Assembly (NCBI GenBank): GCA_045110575.1
Contig: JBGCGF010000032.1
Location: 1-64,000 of the forward strand
Length of the DNA: 64,000 bases
Direction of reading: 5' to 3'
From: CALDTK01 sp045110575
Lineage (GTDB): Bacteria > Bacteroidota > Bacteroidia > Chitinophagales > Saprospiraceae
Made by a program: the position numbers and the translations under genes. Of the stretch, positions 26,702 to 36,458 are shown in pieces (position 1 is the first letter of the stretch; every line of letters begins with the position of its first letter). The notes under the pieces were generated by a model. The model made no database searches and was not told the origin of the DNA. It was given only the letters and a program-made list of their open reading frames with translations.

Positions 26702-27826
26702 ATGAAAGCTATCCTTACGCTTGCATCTTTACTCGACGCTATCAAAAAACGGTTTGTCGGCAAAGATGAAATCATTGATGTCCTTGGGCTTGCACTCGTT
26801 GCGCGTGAAAATGCGTTCTTGTACGGTCCTCCAGGTACAGCCAAAAGCGCCATTGTACGCTCACTTGCAAGTGGCATTACTGGAGGCGCAGGTGCCTTTG
26901 AATATCTACTTACACGCTTTACTGAACCGAGCGAACTTTTTGGCCCTTTCGACATCCGTCGCTTGCGAGAAGGTGATTTGGTCACCAACACCTCGGGCAT
27001 GCTCCCAGAAGCGACGACGGTATTTCTGGATGAGGTTTTCAATGCCAATTCAGCGATTCTCAACTCACTTTTACTGGCACTCAATGAGCGTCGGTTTCGA
27101 CGTGGACAAGAGACGAGAGAATTGCCTGCCGTCTTGTTTGCTGGAGCAAGTAATCAACTCCCAACCGACGAAGCACTAGAAGCTTTGTACGATCGATTCT
27201 TGTTGCGTGTACGATGTGATGCCGTGTCTCCTCCGCAATTGATGGAAGTACTCAATGCAGGTCGACGGTTGGAAAACAACGATCAGGATGAGCTGCCGAC
27301 CGTCTCTGCTGAGGAGCTACGAACGCTACAAAAAGCTTGTCGAAGCGTAGATCTTTCAGCAACGACGGAAGCATATTTGACACTCATCGCGAGCGTACGA
27401 AATCTGGGCATCAGCCTATCGGATCGACGTGCGGTAAAAATTCAAAACCTAATTGCTGCCAGCGCACTTCTAGCAGGCCGAGAGATAGCTAACACCAGCG
27501 ACCTCTGGGTAATGAAGTATGTATGGGACAGTGACGAGCAGATAGCTCCGCTTGCTGCCTTGATAGATGCAGCCTTAGTCGATGACGCTTCTCCGCAACC
27601 GCATCCACGAGCACATAAAACGGCAGTGGACGCAGAAGAGCTAGCAGCTGAACTAGCCCGTATTCGCGAGCAATGGGATGATGCCGATGCCCGTCAAAAG
27701 ACAAGCCTCAAAGATGAAATGCGTCACCTCAATGATCGCATTGCTTGGCTACCGAACAATACAGGACGTGACCAATTGACTACCGACACAGAGACGATGT
27801 GGCAACAAATACTAGCGTCTTCTTAA
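26702..27826 (+). CDS. MoxR-family AAA+ ATPase (YehL-like)
   Basis: This 374-residue AAA+ protein has Walker A GPPGTAKS near residue 41, Walker B TTVFLDEVFNANSAIL near residue 105, sensor 1 in VLFAGASNQLPTDEALEALYDRFLLR, and the AAA lid with ISLSDRRAVKIQNLIAASAL. The layout is typical of MoxR (YehL/RavA-like) ATPases, which remodel partner complexes with vWA proteins. The C-terminal 70 residues are charged and helical. Its stop overlaps the next ATG in TAATG, so the stoichiometry with the partner is probably fixed by translational coupling. Confidence 0.93.
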   Translation: MKAILTLASLLDAIKKRFVGKDEIIDVLGLALVARENAFLYGPPGTAKSAIVRSLASGITGGAGAFEYLLTRFTEPSELFGPFDIRRLREGDLVTNTSGMLPEATTVFLDEVFNANSAILNSLLLALNERRFRRGQETRELPAVLFAGASNQLPTDEALEALYDRFLLRVRCDAVSPPQLMEVLNAGRRLENNDQDELPTVSAEELRTLQKACRSVDLSATTEAYLTLIASVRNLGISLSDRRAVKIQNLIAASALLAGREIANTSDLWVMKYVWDSDEQIAPLAALIDAALVDDASPQPHPRAHKTAVDAEELAAELARIREQWDDADARQKTSLKDEMRHLNDRIAWLPNNTGRDQLTTDTETMWQQILASS

Positions 27827-28536
27827 TGTCTACCAAGATGGACATACAATGGTATTGGATACCTTCTAAGAGTACGCCTGCGCTACTACAATTACGCGCC
27901 TTGACCGGACTAGAGATAGCTCCTAGCGAGGACGGTCATTGGGTAAGAGAAGCTGCGGGAACGTTTGACTTATCACTTGCCGAAAGGCTACGGACGCTGC
28001 CTGGCGCGCTAGTTTACACCCTCCGTGATGAGCAGCTCTACCTACTGAACCATCTTCTACCTGCTTGCAGAGCTCCACACCTCTTGTGGTCGCCGATTAG
28101 CAGAATGCTTTCTGTACGCCTGCCGCTTGCAGTACAAACAGAGCTGCTTGAACCTGTCGCCCTGACGATCAAGCTTGTTGCCGATCAGTCTGAACGGAAT
28201 GCAGCTGCACAGCTTGTTGACAGAGAGCTTCTTTCAGCTTACGCCAAAACCGCTCCGCTGGTTAGACTTGAGCCGCTCGTCTTTTGTTTTGTAGAAACAG
28301 ATAGAGCAATAGTAAAGGGAACCCCTTTGTTATCGCTTCCAGGACAAGGTTTTTGGCAGATAAAAAACGAACTTCTTCCTCTAGGCTATACTTTTGAATA
28401 TCCAAAAGTAATTGAATTACTCCCTGCTGAGCAATTGCGAGTGTGGCAAATGAATGGAGAATACTTTACGGTAGCAGATCGATATTGGACACCGTTAAGA
28501 CGAGACAATTGTGTACGTAGAACAATCGCCAAGTAA
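27826..28536 (+). CDS. Accessory protein of the MoxR-vWA ternary cluster
   Basis: I choose ATG 27826 (MSTKMDIQWYWIPSK), which overlaps the MoxR stop in TAATG. The roughly 236-residue soluble protein is of a family I cannot name. Trp- and Leu-rich N-terminal strands (DIQWYWIPS, HLLWSPISRML) precede a beta-rich C-terminus ending YWTPLRRDNCVRRT. Its fixed place between the MoxR and vWA genes fits another bpX-type accessory family. Both junctions overlap by one base. Confidence 0.65.
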   Translation: MSTKMDIQWYWIPSKSTPALLQLRALTGLEIAPSEDGHWVREAAGTFDLSLAERLRTLPGALVYTLRDEQLYLLNHLLPACRAPHLLWSPISRMLSVRLPLAVQTELLEPVALTIKLVADQSERNAAAQLVDRELLSAYAKTAPLVRLEPLVFCFVETDRAIVKGTPLLSLPGQGFWQIKNELLPLGYTFEYPKVIELLPAEQLRVWQMNGEYFTVADRYWTPLRRDNCVRRTIAK

Positions 28537-30962
28537 TGGGTGAACTCTATTCATATATCGCACCATCCAAAGATGGCTTTTGGGAGGTTGACTTACAAGA
28601 AGGGATCATAACTACTATTCCCGACAAAGAAGGCAACCGTACAACGCTCTTCTATTTAGACCATTTTGCATGGCTGAGCCAATTGCTAAACCCACAAATA
28701 CTCCCATTATTTTCAACGGTAGTTCTAGCATATATAGCTACTCACAAAAGAGCAATAGAACTGCTAGGCACTATAAATGAATCATATAAAGAAGAAGACG
28801 GTTCGCGCATTCTTAGCGGTGCAATAGGTGATTTTATAAGCACGCATTCATCGCAACTCCCTGTTAGTTACCAAAGCGGTGAAGCACGATCGCGCATACT
28901 TCGTGTGCTCTTAGAAAACCCACACAATGGTTTAAAGCTAAAGCAAAGCAAGCGCCTCATTGATCAATTACAAACTTGGCAAGCAAATACACCTTTCCAA
29001 ATCTCAACGGGAAGCCTAAGTGCAAGGCGCGGTATCTATAGTTTCGCAGTACACTGTGGTAAAATAAGTAACAAAGAAAATTTAATTGCGCGAGCTGACC
29101 GCCTACCCAGTATTCCAGAGTTTCACCTACTTGAAGCACCAAGCGGAAGAGATGTTGTCGCGGAAGTTGAGGACGCTACGGAAGACTTGCTTTCGCAGCT
29201 TTCTGTCGACCCACGCACCCAAAAGATTGCCTGGTTGATGCCGCTCGTCCAGGCGGGCTTACGCATCCCACTAGCTACACTTGCCGAGGCTGCGCAGCGC
29301 GCGGGGGGAGTCTCTGACGTAAGTAATCGCGGGCCGTTATCAACGCTCTTACTAACGGAACATGCGAACGATCCAGATATTTTCGCCTTGCGTGTAGGTT
29401 CGGGACAGGCCTTGTACATCGAGCGTGAACCACCACCGCAGCCGGATGAGGAGCCGCCCATTATGGCGATCGATACTACACTTACCACTTGGGGAACCCC
29501 GAGACTCATCGCGTATGCAGCCGCGTTTGCAATGCAGCAAAAATCGAAAAACAACCTACGCGCGGTTCTACTCAAAGAAGAACTGACGGAAGCTCAACTT
29601 AGCACCAAGGCTGACTGGCTTGCAGCTCTGGGCCATCGCTCTTCCAAGCTCAACCCTACACACGCTCTCAAACAAATACTTACCGAAGCCGCCGATTCTG
29701 CTGTTCCAATAGCTATTGCTACGACACCCGAAGTAGTTGAGTCAGTGTCTACGCGCGAGGCGCTACGAAATCATCCAACCGTAAGCGTACTACTTATCGC
29801 CATACAAGCGAGCGGTGAAGTACAACTGATATTGGCCAACGGAACACAACGCCGAACAGTTGGGCGATTCTCGATTGACGTTCAAGGAGAGATCGAAAAG
29901 CAAAAAGCAAAGGCTCCCAATAGAAGTACGCATAAAGAAGAACCTACGAATAAAGGTTATGGAGAGGCCATTTGTCCGCTTAGACCACCAGCAAAAAGAA
30001 AACAGTATTTCAGCATATTAGCCAGCGAGAGCGAGGAAAATAAAAATGAGATAAGAGAGTCTCTCAAATACCAACGACAGGAATACAAACTAAATAGTGA
30101 GAACAGAGTCAAGTTAAAAATGGCTTCAACCTTTGATATCATGTGCGAGAGAATGGTACGCCTAAGTTGTGTGCCAATTTATATTGTAAGAGATACTAGA
30201 GGAAAACTAGCAACATTGGGAGTTTCTTCTGAAAAAGAGTTCATCTGGCTTACGATTGACAGTAGAGAACCAGTACGCATCCCTCTCGCTACAAGTTGGG
30301 ATGCCGAGTCTGCTTTAAATTTAATCGAACAGGATGAAGACAACACCATTAACTTTTACAAATCTCCGCCGGACTTATCGGACATCACGCCTGAAATAGG
30401 CGAAAACTTATGGATACCTTCAATTCGTTTTCATAAAGAAAAAAAAGATATCAAACTAGAGCACAAGTCTGTCAATTCGCTTCTCTCTAGCAACCAAGCA
30501 CCTGATGGAATAAAAAGTATAAAGCACATAGACCTCAACGATGACGGCCAGACAGCCCCATTAGCGATCAACGGTCATTTCATTAACTGGAGTAACGACT
30601 CCAATGACGGATCCTATTTACGTTTAGATAGAAGCATACTCTCTAAAAAGTACCTAAAACGGGTTTACATCCCTTCATCATTCAAACGGAAATCATTCGA
30701 ATTTAGAGATACCTATACGAATAGTATTTATAAATACGAGTATGTGAGCCAAGGTCTTATTGCCTTCCGATGCCTTAAGGATGATGGGATGACGGTTTTT
30801 ATGAGACTTCAATTTAACGATGGAATCTGTATGGCAACACGCGACCATTGGACGGGATACGATCGACTCCTACCAGATATCAATCCGAGATATATTGAAC
30901 CTCATGCATTTCTGCTACGCTATATAAACCCGCTTATTGAGGCACTAAAGAAAACGGTATGA
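28536..30962 (+). CDS. vWA-domain protein with C-terminal beta-rich (propeller-like) region
   Basis: The protein has 808 residues. Residues 1-290 form a helical region. Near residue 310, MAIDTTLTTWGTPRLIAY marks a vWA fold whose MIDAS is D-x-T-x-T instead of the usual D-x-S-x-S. The vWA part runs to about residue 455 (VLLIAIQASGEVQLILANG). After a charged linker, about 520-808 is beta-rich, with repeated aromatic strands (EFIWLTIDSREPVRIPL, NGHFINWSNDSNDGS), compatible with a beta-propeller. It is the expected vWA partner of the MoxR ATPase. Start and stop overlap its neighbours in TAATG and ATGA. Confidence 0.7.
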   Translation: MGELYSYIAPSKDGFWEVDLQEGIITTIPDKEGNRTTLFYLDHFAWLSQLLNPQILPLFSTVVLAYIATHKRAIELLGTINESYKEEDGSRILSGAIGDFISTHSSQLPVSYQSGEARSRILRVLLENPHNGLKLKQSKRLIDQLQTWQANTPFQISTGSLSARRGIYSFAVHCGKISNKENLIARADRLPSIPEFHLLEAPSGRDVVAEVEDATEDLLSQLSVDPRTQKIAWLMPLVQAGLRIPLATLAEAAQRAGGVSDVSNRGPLSTLLLTEHANDPDIFALRVGSGQALYIEREPPPQPDEEPPIMAIDTTLTTWGTPRLIAYAAAFAMQQKSKNNLRAVLLKEELTEAQLSTKADWLAALGHRSSKLNPTHALKQILTEAADSAVPIAIATTPEVVESVSTREALRNHPTVSVLLIAIQASGEVQLILANGTQRRTVGRFSIDVQGEIEKQKAKAPNRSTHKEEPTNKGYGEAICPLRPPAKRKQYFSILASESEENKNEIRESLKYQRQEYKLNSENRVKLKMASTFDIMCERMVRLSCVPIYIVRDTRGKLATLGVSSEKEFIWLTIDSREPVRIPLATSWDAESALNLIEQDEDNTINFYKSPPDLSDITPEIGENLWIPSIRFHKEKKDIKLEHKSVNSLLSSNQAPDGIKSIKHIDLNDDGQTAPLAINGHFINWSNDSNDGSYLRLDRSILSKKYLKRVYIPSSFKRKSFEFRDTYTNSIYKYEYVSQGLIAFRCLKDDGMTVFMRLQFNDGICMATRDHWTGYDRLLPDINPRYIEPHAFLLRYINPLIEALKKTV

Positions 30963-32629
30963 GCAGGATTGTAAACCTTAAATATCAGTCGAGCGAAAAT
31001 ACAGAGGCGCTTTGTGAAGGCCTCTTACTTCGTCGCGCTGAAATGCGCGACTGGCTAGTGATTGCGAGAGCACTTAACTGCGCACCAAAAGAACTGGATG
31101 TGTATGCTTTTGATCTGCAAGGCCAGCCCTATTCATTGATTGTTTTTCCGCAGAAGATCTCTCCGCTAGACGTGCAAGCGCTTCCGCTTGGGCAGACGAT
31201 GATTCGACTTGGAAAGCAATGCTTCGTTCCTAGCCATGCGGAATTGACCGTACCGTTGACTTCCGATGAACTTGAAACTGTTTTTGGCGAAAACGGAAGA
31301 GAACAGCAACCTACGCTATGGCATCCAACACTCGGCCTACTGCAGTTGCCCAGCCCTATCCGATTAGACAAAATGATCAATCCGCCAGTCCTTTCGCAAC
31401 AAACGCTAACCGCACCAGATGCAACTAGGCGCATCCCGATGAGACTTGCTAGTATTCAGGTTGAGCTAGACCAACAGGCACTTGAAGACCGCTTAAAAGC
31501 AACTGAACCGAACGAAAAGCTAAAACAACTTACTGTAGGCGAGAACCTTCTAATGCGAGCACTAAAGCAAGCTTTAAACACGGGCGGAGCGCTAGGGCGT
31601 ATAGCTGCCCAACGACTGGCAGGCGATCGTGATCCTCAAGAATTACTGCAAGAACTGGAGCAACGAAGTGGCGACGAAATTGAACGTTTGCGAAAGCTAT
31701 ATGAAACCGATCCACTAGAAGCATTAAAGCATTCGGTGCCGCTAGATAATTCCATGAATCCCAACATGAACGGCACATTTGGCAACTTTTCAATGTCCAA
31801 ATTCTGGGATCGAATTGGCTTGCGTGCAGCCTCGTCAGGAAGTGGCCGAGGTATTGGAGAGATGGACGGATCACAATTTGATAAGCTTCAAGCGATGTAC
31901 AACGAGGCCTTTCAAAATCTCGATAAAAAAGGACAACATCAGGAAGCAGCATTTGTACTTTTAAAACTGCTCAACCAGCCTGAGCAGGCAGCAGATTACC
32001 TGCGCAAACACCACCACTACTTAGACGCTGCAGACATATACGAACGAAAGGCAAGCAACCATATGGCGGCCGCTAAATGTTATGAATTAGGGCGAGATTA
32101 CGCCAATGCACAAAGGCTATATGAGTCCTCATTCCAGCTAGAAAAAGCAGGCGATTGTGCAAATGCAATGGGCGACCAACGCGGAGCTTTCACCTTATGG
32201 CAACGCCAAGTGAGTCTATATCAAAAAGATCGAAAGCCAATTTTAGCATCAAAGCTTTTACGCAGTAAATTAAAAGATACAACCGAGGCGAATGCCACAC
32301 TAGAGGAAGGCTTCCGCCTAAATAATCAAGCGGTAGATTGCCTTGTTGCCTTCCTCTCCGAACTACCTGAAGCAAGTGACCGATTGGCCTATATCGAAAA
32401 GCTGAGAAAGCAACTCCCAAAGCGCTGTTTAGATTTGCTAAAAGGGCTTACGCAAACCGTAAAGCGCGGAGGCATTGACAATGATGAAGACAACGTTAAA
32501 CCGTTAGCCTATTCACTGGCTGCGTACTCAGGTAAGCAAAAGCCTGCAGCATTGAGATTACTTATTGATCTAGTAAAAGATGATCCTGAATTCGGAGTTG
32601 ATGTCCAAGCATATTTGGCGCGTAGATAA
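30959..32629 (+). CDS. TPR-like protein closing the MoxR-vWA operon
   Basis: The protein has 556 residues. Residues 1-200 are a mixed alpha/beta domain typical of this operon position, with LPSPIRLDKMINPP near its end. Residues 315-460 are TPR/SEL-like helices (FQNLDKKGQHQEAAFVLL, YLDAADIYERKASNHMAAAK, YELGRDYANAQRLYES). I recall this architecture as the bpX6-type component of the ternary systems, but this is from memory. No enzyme motif is seen, so it is probably an adaptor or scaffold. It overlaps the vWA gene by 4 bp. Confidence 0.65.
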   Translation: MSRIVNLKYQSSENTEALCEGLLLRRAEMRDWLVIARALNCAPKELDVYAFDLQGQPYSLIVFPQKISPLDVQALPLGQTMIRLGKQCFVPSHAELTVPLTSDELETVFGENGREQQPTLWHPTLGLLQLPSPIRLDKMINPPVLSQQTLTAPDATRRIPMRLASIQVELDQQALEDRLKATEPNEKLKQLTVGENLLMRALKQALNTGGALGRIAAQRLAGDRDPQELLQELEQRSGDEIERLRKLYETDPLEALKHSVPLDNSMNPNMNGTFGNFSMSKFWDRIGLRAASSGSGRGIGEMDGSQFDKLQAMYNEAFQNLDKKGQHQEAAFVLLKLLNQPEQAADYLRKHHHYLDAADIYERKASNHMAAAKCYELGRDYANAQRLYESSFQLEKAGDCANAMGDQRGAFTLWQRQVSLYQKDRKPILASKLLRSKLKDTTEANATLEEGFRLNNQAVDCLVAFLSELPEASDRLAYIEKLRKQLPKRCLDLLKGLTQTVKRGGIDNDEDNVKPLAYSLAAYSGKQKPAALRLLIDLVKDDPEFGVDVQAYLARR

Positions 32630-32690
32630 TTAGAGCCCATCGAGACATTGAAGGCGCCAGTAATTCTGAGACAATCTCACAGAAATAAAG

Positions 32691-33104
32691 TCAACACATC
32701 CTACCCGCCAAAAACGTAAGCCGAATAATCGCAATCGTAGTGTCCTCTCGGAGCTCTACTGCATCGTCAAGGTGCTGTATTTCCCCTTCATCAATAAAGA
32801 CCGCATACAAACCGTCTGTATGCGCAAGCAAAGCAGCGTCAATCGCTTCTTCTAGGTTGACAACCGATCGTTTCGCTTGATCGCCAAAGCCAATCTTACC
32901 GCTTTCTCCCTGCACCTGAATTTCAGCCGGCAGCAAATAAGCAATGTGCGTAGGATTATCAACTTCACTGTTGTAACGAGCGACCTCACGGGTAACGAAA
33001 GCCGTGACGAGGTCACGCAATACATGAATGCTCAGCCCATCAAGTGACCAAGCTTGTTCAATCATCTTGCGCTTGCCTAGTCGTTTAAGTTGAATATTGG
33101 GCAT
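32691..33104 (-). CDS. Small conserved protein convergent to the MoxR operon
   Basis: I choose ATG 33104 (MPNIQLKRLGKRKMIEQ); a GTG 63 bp upstream adds poor sequence. In the 137-residue protein IGFGDQ, EEAIDAALLAHTDGLYAVFID and the tail IAIIRLTFLAGRM look strongly conserved in kind, and I recall similar small proteins near DUF4132/MoxR clusters. It may be a sixth component, although it is on the opposite strand. No function is known to me. Confidence 0.6.
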   Translation of the reverse strand: MPNIQLKRLGKRKMIEQAWSLDGLSIHVLRDLVTAFVTREVARYNSEVDNPTHIAYLLPAEIQVQGESGKIGFGDQAKRSVVNLEEAIDAALLAHTDGLYAVFIDEGEIQHLDDAVELREDTTIAIIRLTFLAGRMC

Positions 33105-33298
33105 GGGTGGCAAGATAGAATTGTAAAGCTTGTAGAAAAAGCCTCCATCCTGGTAAAAACGCTCCACTTTACGCTTCCAATAGACCTCGACTTCCCCACA
33201 CCAGCCTCACACAAACGTTAAATGACGCCTTCCTAAAGAATAGGAGCCCATCAAATCCCGTAACGGATGGTCAGTCACGTTTACACCAGCCAAAATCT

Positions 33299-34945
33299 AT
33301 GAAACCACTCCTTGCTCTCGCACTCGCAGTACTCTGCACTTGCGGCTTCTCTCAGACGACCTTTACAGATCAAATCGACTCTATTCTTACAGCGCAACTT
33401 GATGCTGCAAGAGGCCCCGGTCTCACCGTAGGTGTTGTCAAAGACGGTAAGATGATCTACCATGATAGTCGTGGACTCATGAACCTGGAATACGATCTTC
33501 CGTTCAACGATTCTACTACAATTGGTATCGCCTCGATTACGAAGCAGTTCACATCTGCATGCGTCGCGATTCTAGAGAGACAAGGCAAATTATCAGTGGA
33601 AGATGACGTGAGAAAGTATATCCCTGAACTCACCTTTCACGGCGATACGATACGTATCAAACATCTTTTAAGTCACACCAGCGGAATTCGGAATCACAAT
33701 GTGCTGCTAGATCTATCAGGCTTTGACCTGGAGCATCGAGGCTATACAAACAAGATGATTCAAGAACTTATGTTCAGCCAAAAAGGAGTGAATAATAAGC
33801 CTGGCGACAAAATGCTGTATTCCAATACAAATTATGTGATGGCCGCTTTGCTTGTTGAACGCGTATCAGGAAGACCGATTCACCAATTTGCGCAAGAAGA
33901 ACTCTTTGCTCCACTCGGAATGACGGGCACTTTCTATCGAAAAGACCTCAGCAAAATCATCAAAAACAGCGCTCACTCCTACTATCCTGAAAGAGGAATG
34001 TATAAGGAGCAAAAGTCCTTAACCCTTTGCGTTGGGGCAGGTGGAGTCGGTTCTACGATAGCAGATCTTACCATTTGGTCAAATGTGATGTTAGACCCTG
34101 ACCACAAGTTTTCTTTCGTGAAGAATTTCGTGACACAGCTAGAACCACTCAATAGCGGAGAGCCAATGCAACACGCGCGCGGCATGTTTGTCACACCCTA
34201 TAAATCACAATTAACGTTTAACCACAGCGGTCGCGGCTTAGGTATGCGTTCACAGCTGATCTGCGTCCCAGACCTCAATATCGCAGTAATTGTATTTTCT
34301 AATTCTGAAATAATAAATGCCGTAAATGTCTCTTATTCAATTTTAGATTTATGGATTGACGAACTAGAAGAGACAAAAGAATCCATGGTAAAAATTCAGC
34401 ATAGTGAGAAAGAGCTGAATTCCTTTACCGGCCAATTCCAAGAGCTCAACAGTGACTTGAAAATGCGCCTCTTTCTAGATAACGACACGTTGAAAGCGAA
34501 GAGCAGTTTTGGCAGAAATGCCATACCACTTTCAGTAGTTGGGAAAAACATGTTCTCTAGACATGACAATGCTTCCGTGACATATGAATTCAAGCCTGAA
34601 GGAGAATCCGAAGCAGATCTTTTAGTAAATTTTGGTGGTGCTATATTTTACTTAGAGAGAGTTGAGCTTTCGCCAAAACCCAATAAGAATCTCACAGAAT
34701 TTGCTGGCCACTACTTCTCAGAAGAACTTGGAGTCGAGTATCACTTATCATCGAGCAATGGTAACTTATTCTTGAGCTACCCCAACAATCAAGACCTCAT
34801 GATAAAGGAAGGGGTAAAGGATGTATTCGGTGCGAACAGAAGAACGAAGTACACCTTCGCTCGAAATGCAAGCAACGAAGTGGTTTCTTTCCAGGTAGCC
34901 TCTGAAGGCACTGTGAAGGGCATTTTGTTTGAAAAAGTGGACTAA
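33299..34945 (+). CDS. Secreted serine hydrolase (beta-lactamase/PBP4* family) with C-terminal domain
   Basis: The 548-residue protein has a signal peptide (MKPLLALALAVLCTCGFSQ). The catalytic S-x-x-K is SITK (IGIASITKQFTSACV), and Y-x-N is YSNTNY. H-x-G-like FNHSGRGLG is near residue 306. A lipocalin-like beta-rich C-terminus covers about 370-548 (LNSFTGQFQEL, FAGHYFSEEL), as in other Bacteroidota PBP4*-type enzymes. One exact 14-mer signal at 34666-34679 encodes ELSPKP. The substrate is unknown. Confidence 0.9.
   Translation: MKPLLALALAVLCTCGFSQTTFTDQIDSILTAQLDAARGPGLTVGVVKDGKMIYHDSRGLMNLEYDLPFNDSTTIGIASITKQFTSACVAILERQGKLSVEDDVRKYIPELTFHGDTIRIKHLLSHTSGIRNHNVLLDLSGFDLEHRGYTNKMIQELMFSQKGVNNKPGDKMLYSNTNYVMAALLVERVSGRPIHQFAQEELFAPLGMTGTFYRKDLSKIIKNSAHSYYPERGMYKEQKSLTLCVGAGGVGSTIADLTIWSNVMLDPDHKFSFVKNFVTQLEPLNSGEPMQHARGMFVTPYKSQLTFNHSGRGLGMRSQLICVPDLNIAVIVFSNSEIINAVNVSYSILDLWIDELEETKESMVKIQHSEKELNSFTGQFQELNSDLKMRLFLDNDTLKAKSSFGRNAIPLSVVGKNMFSRHDNASVTYEFKPEGESEADLLVNFGGAIFYLERVELSPKPNKNLTEFAGHYFSEELGVEYHLSSSNGNLFLSYPNNQDLMIKEGVKDVFGANRRTKYTFARNASNEVVSFQVASEGTVKGILFEKVD
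34666..34679 (+). repeat. Exact copy of the 14-mer signal (in serine hydrolase gene)
   Basis: Encodes E-L-S-P-K-P in the beta-rich C-terminal part. Confidence 0.85.
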
Positions 34946-34976
34946 TCGCTAGGCCTCTCCCTAAACGCAGATCACC

Positions 34977-35534
34977 ATGCACGAAATCAAAATACTCTTC
35001 TTCGTACTCGGCTCTTTCTTCGCTGTAGAAGACAGCCGCATCTTTGCAGAGAAAACGACGGTCACTATTTATCCTAAAGAACAACGAATACAGATTCTTC
35101 AAGAGACCTTATTCACGTTCATAAAAACCGAAGAGGACGAAGAGCTTTCACTAAGCCAATGGAGCAACCTTAAGAACGAAGATGGACTGGCTGAACACTG
35201 GGCTGAAGAGCTTGACGAGTGCACCTCAAAGCAATTAGAAATCAAGGAAACTTCAGCAGGAGGTCGCACAACCATCCAGTCTGTCATAACAGTCACCTAC
35301 TCCGAAGAGAAAGAACTGGAAGCAATGGGCATCTGGTATGATACAGAGAAAAATCAGTTTTCGCTTAACCATAACCCCGATAACAACATTAAGACAAGCT
35401 CAGGCAAGCTCGACGGAAACTACTGGTATTTCGATGTAGACAGTGTCGTAACGTTTTCGGTCGAGCCGTTTCTTAATCTACCGGATGACTACATGGAGTC
35501 CCTAGTAACGCTTGAAAAATTGCTAAGGCGTTGA
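34977..35534 (+). CDS. Exported hypothetical protein
   Basis: This 185-residue protein has a probable signal peptide (MHEIKILFFVLGSFFAVED). The mature part is acidic and beta-rich, with TTVTIYPKEQRIQILQETL and NYWYFDVDSVVTFSVEPF. I recognise no family. It starts 32 bp after the serine hydrolase and 26 bp before the acetyltransferase, so the three may be one transcript. Confidence 0.6.
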   Translation: MHEIKILFFVLGSFFAVEDSRIFAEKTTVTIYPKEQRIQILQETLFTFIKTEEDEELSLSQWSNLKNEDGLAEHWAEELDECTSKQLEIKETSAGGRTTIQSVITVTYSEEKELEAMGIWYDTEKNQFSLNHNPDNNIKTSSGKLDGNYWYFDVDSVVTFSVEPFLNLPDDYMESLVTLEKLLRR

Positions 35535-35559
35535 ACTAAGAAAAAGGTAATTTCCGTTC

Positions 35560-36312
35560 GTGAACATTGAACAGTACATCGAACGGATAGGCTACCAAGG
35601 CCCGCTTACTGCAGACCTTAACTGCTTAACGCAACTCCACACGCGACACACCATGTCAATTCCATTTGAGGCGCTAGACGTCCAGTGGGGTCGGAAAATC
35701 GACTTAAGTCTCTCGGCGATCTTCAATAAGGTAGTCCTTCATAAACGAGGCGGCTATTGCTATGAACTCAACCATCTCTTCCATGCCCTACTGAATGAGA
35801 TTGGATTCACGAATCACCTGATCTCTGCTCGCGTGTTTGATGATGAGCAGTTCGGCCCAGCGCATGATCATATGGCCATTGTCGTCCAGCTGGATGAACC
35901 ATGGCTAGTAGACGTCGGTTATGGTGACCTCTTTCTAAAGCCCATCAAAATTCAACCTGGCATTCAACAGGAAGATTCGTTCAAGTTTTATAAAATTGAA
36001 GAAACGAACGATCATCAGTTCGTATTGACGGAATCTTTGAAAACAACTATTGAGTACAAGCCCAGCTACTCGTTCAGCACAAAGGCGTGTCAAATATCTG
36101 ATTTCGAAGAGCAGAATATGTTCAAATATTCATCAGCAGCGTCGCACTTCAAGAAGAATCTGCTTTGCACTATTGCCACCAAAGATGGTCGAAAGACTAT
36201 TCGGAATAACATCTACAAGAATAGAATTGGCGACACCGTTGAACGGAAGGAAATTAACGGAAAGGAAGAGCTTAATCAACTTCTGGCTAGTGAATTTGGA
36301 ATTACTCCTTGA
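35560..36312 (+). CDS. Arylamine N-acetyltransferase
   Basis: The 250-residue protein starts at GTG 35560 (MNIEQYIERIGY). The Cys-His-Asp triad is visible: C in KRGGYCYELNHLF, H in PAHDHMAIVVQL, D in WLVDVGYGD. It transfers an acetyl group from acetyl-CoA to arylamines or hydrazines via the Cys thioester. Length and motif order are normal. The C-terminal half is more divergent than the first 140 residues. Confidence 0.9.
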   Translation: MNIEQYIERIGYQGPLTADLNCLTQLHTRHTMSIPFEALDVQWGRKIDLSLSAIFNKVVLHKRGGYCYELNHLFHALLNEIGFTNHLISARVFDDEQFGPAHDHMAIVVQLDEPWLVDVGYGDLFLKPIKIQPGIQQEDSFKFYKIEETNDHQFVLTESLKTTIEYKPSYSFSTKACQISDFEEQNMFKYSSAASHFKKNLLCTIATKDGRKTIRNNIYKNRIGDTVERKEINGKEELNQLLASEFGITP

Positions 36313-36458
36313 CAAAACTCTCTGGACCTCCGGCAGGGAAAAAACGCCGGATAGATATCAAAAGTGCCTAGACGTAGCAAGGAGTCAGCGGCAGTAGTTA
36401 ATCCTCTCGCGTGTTAGAGATTAACTACCTTTCATCGCGTCAGAACACTGTTACACGT

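Noticed and set aside
36335..36356. TCCGGC/GCCGGA hairpin after the acetyltransferase gene
   Set aside because: Only a 6-bp stem with an 11-base loop and no T-run; too weak to call a terminator.
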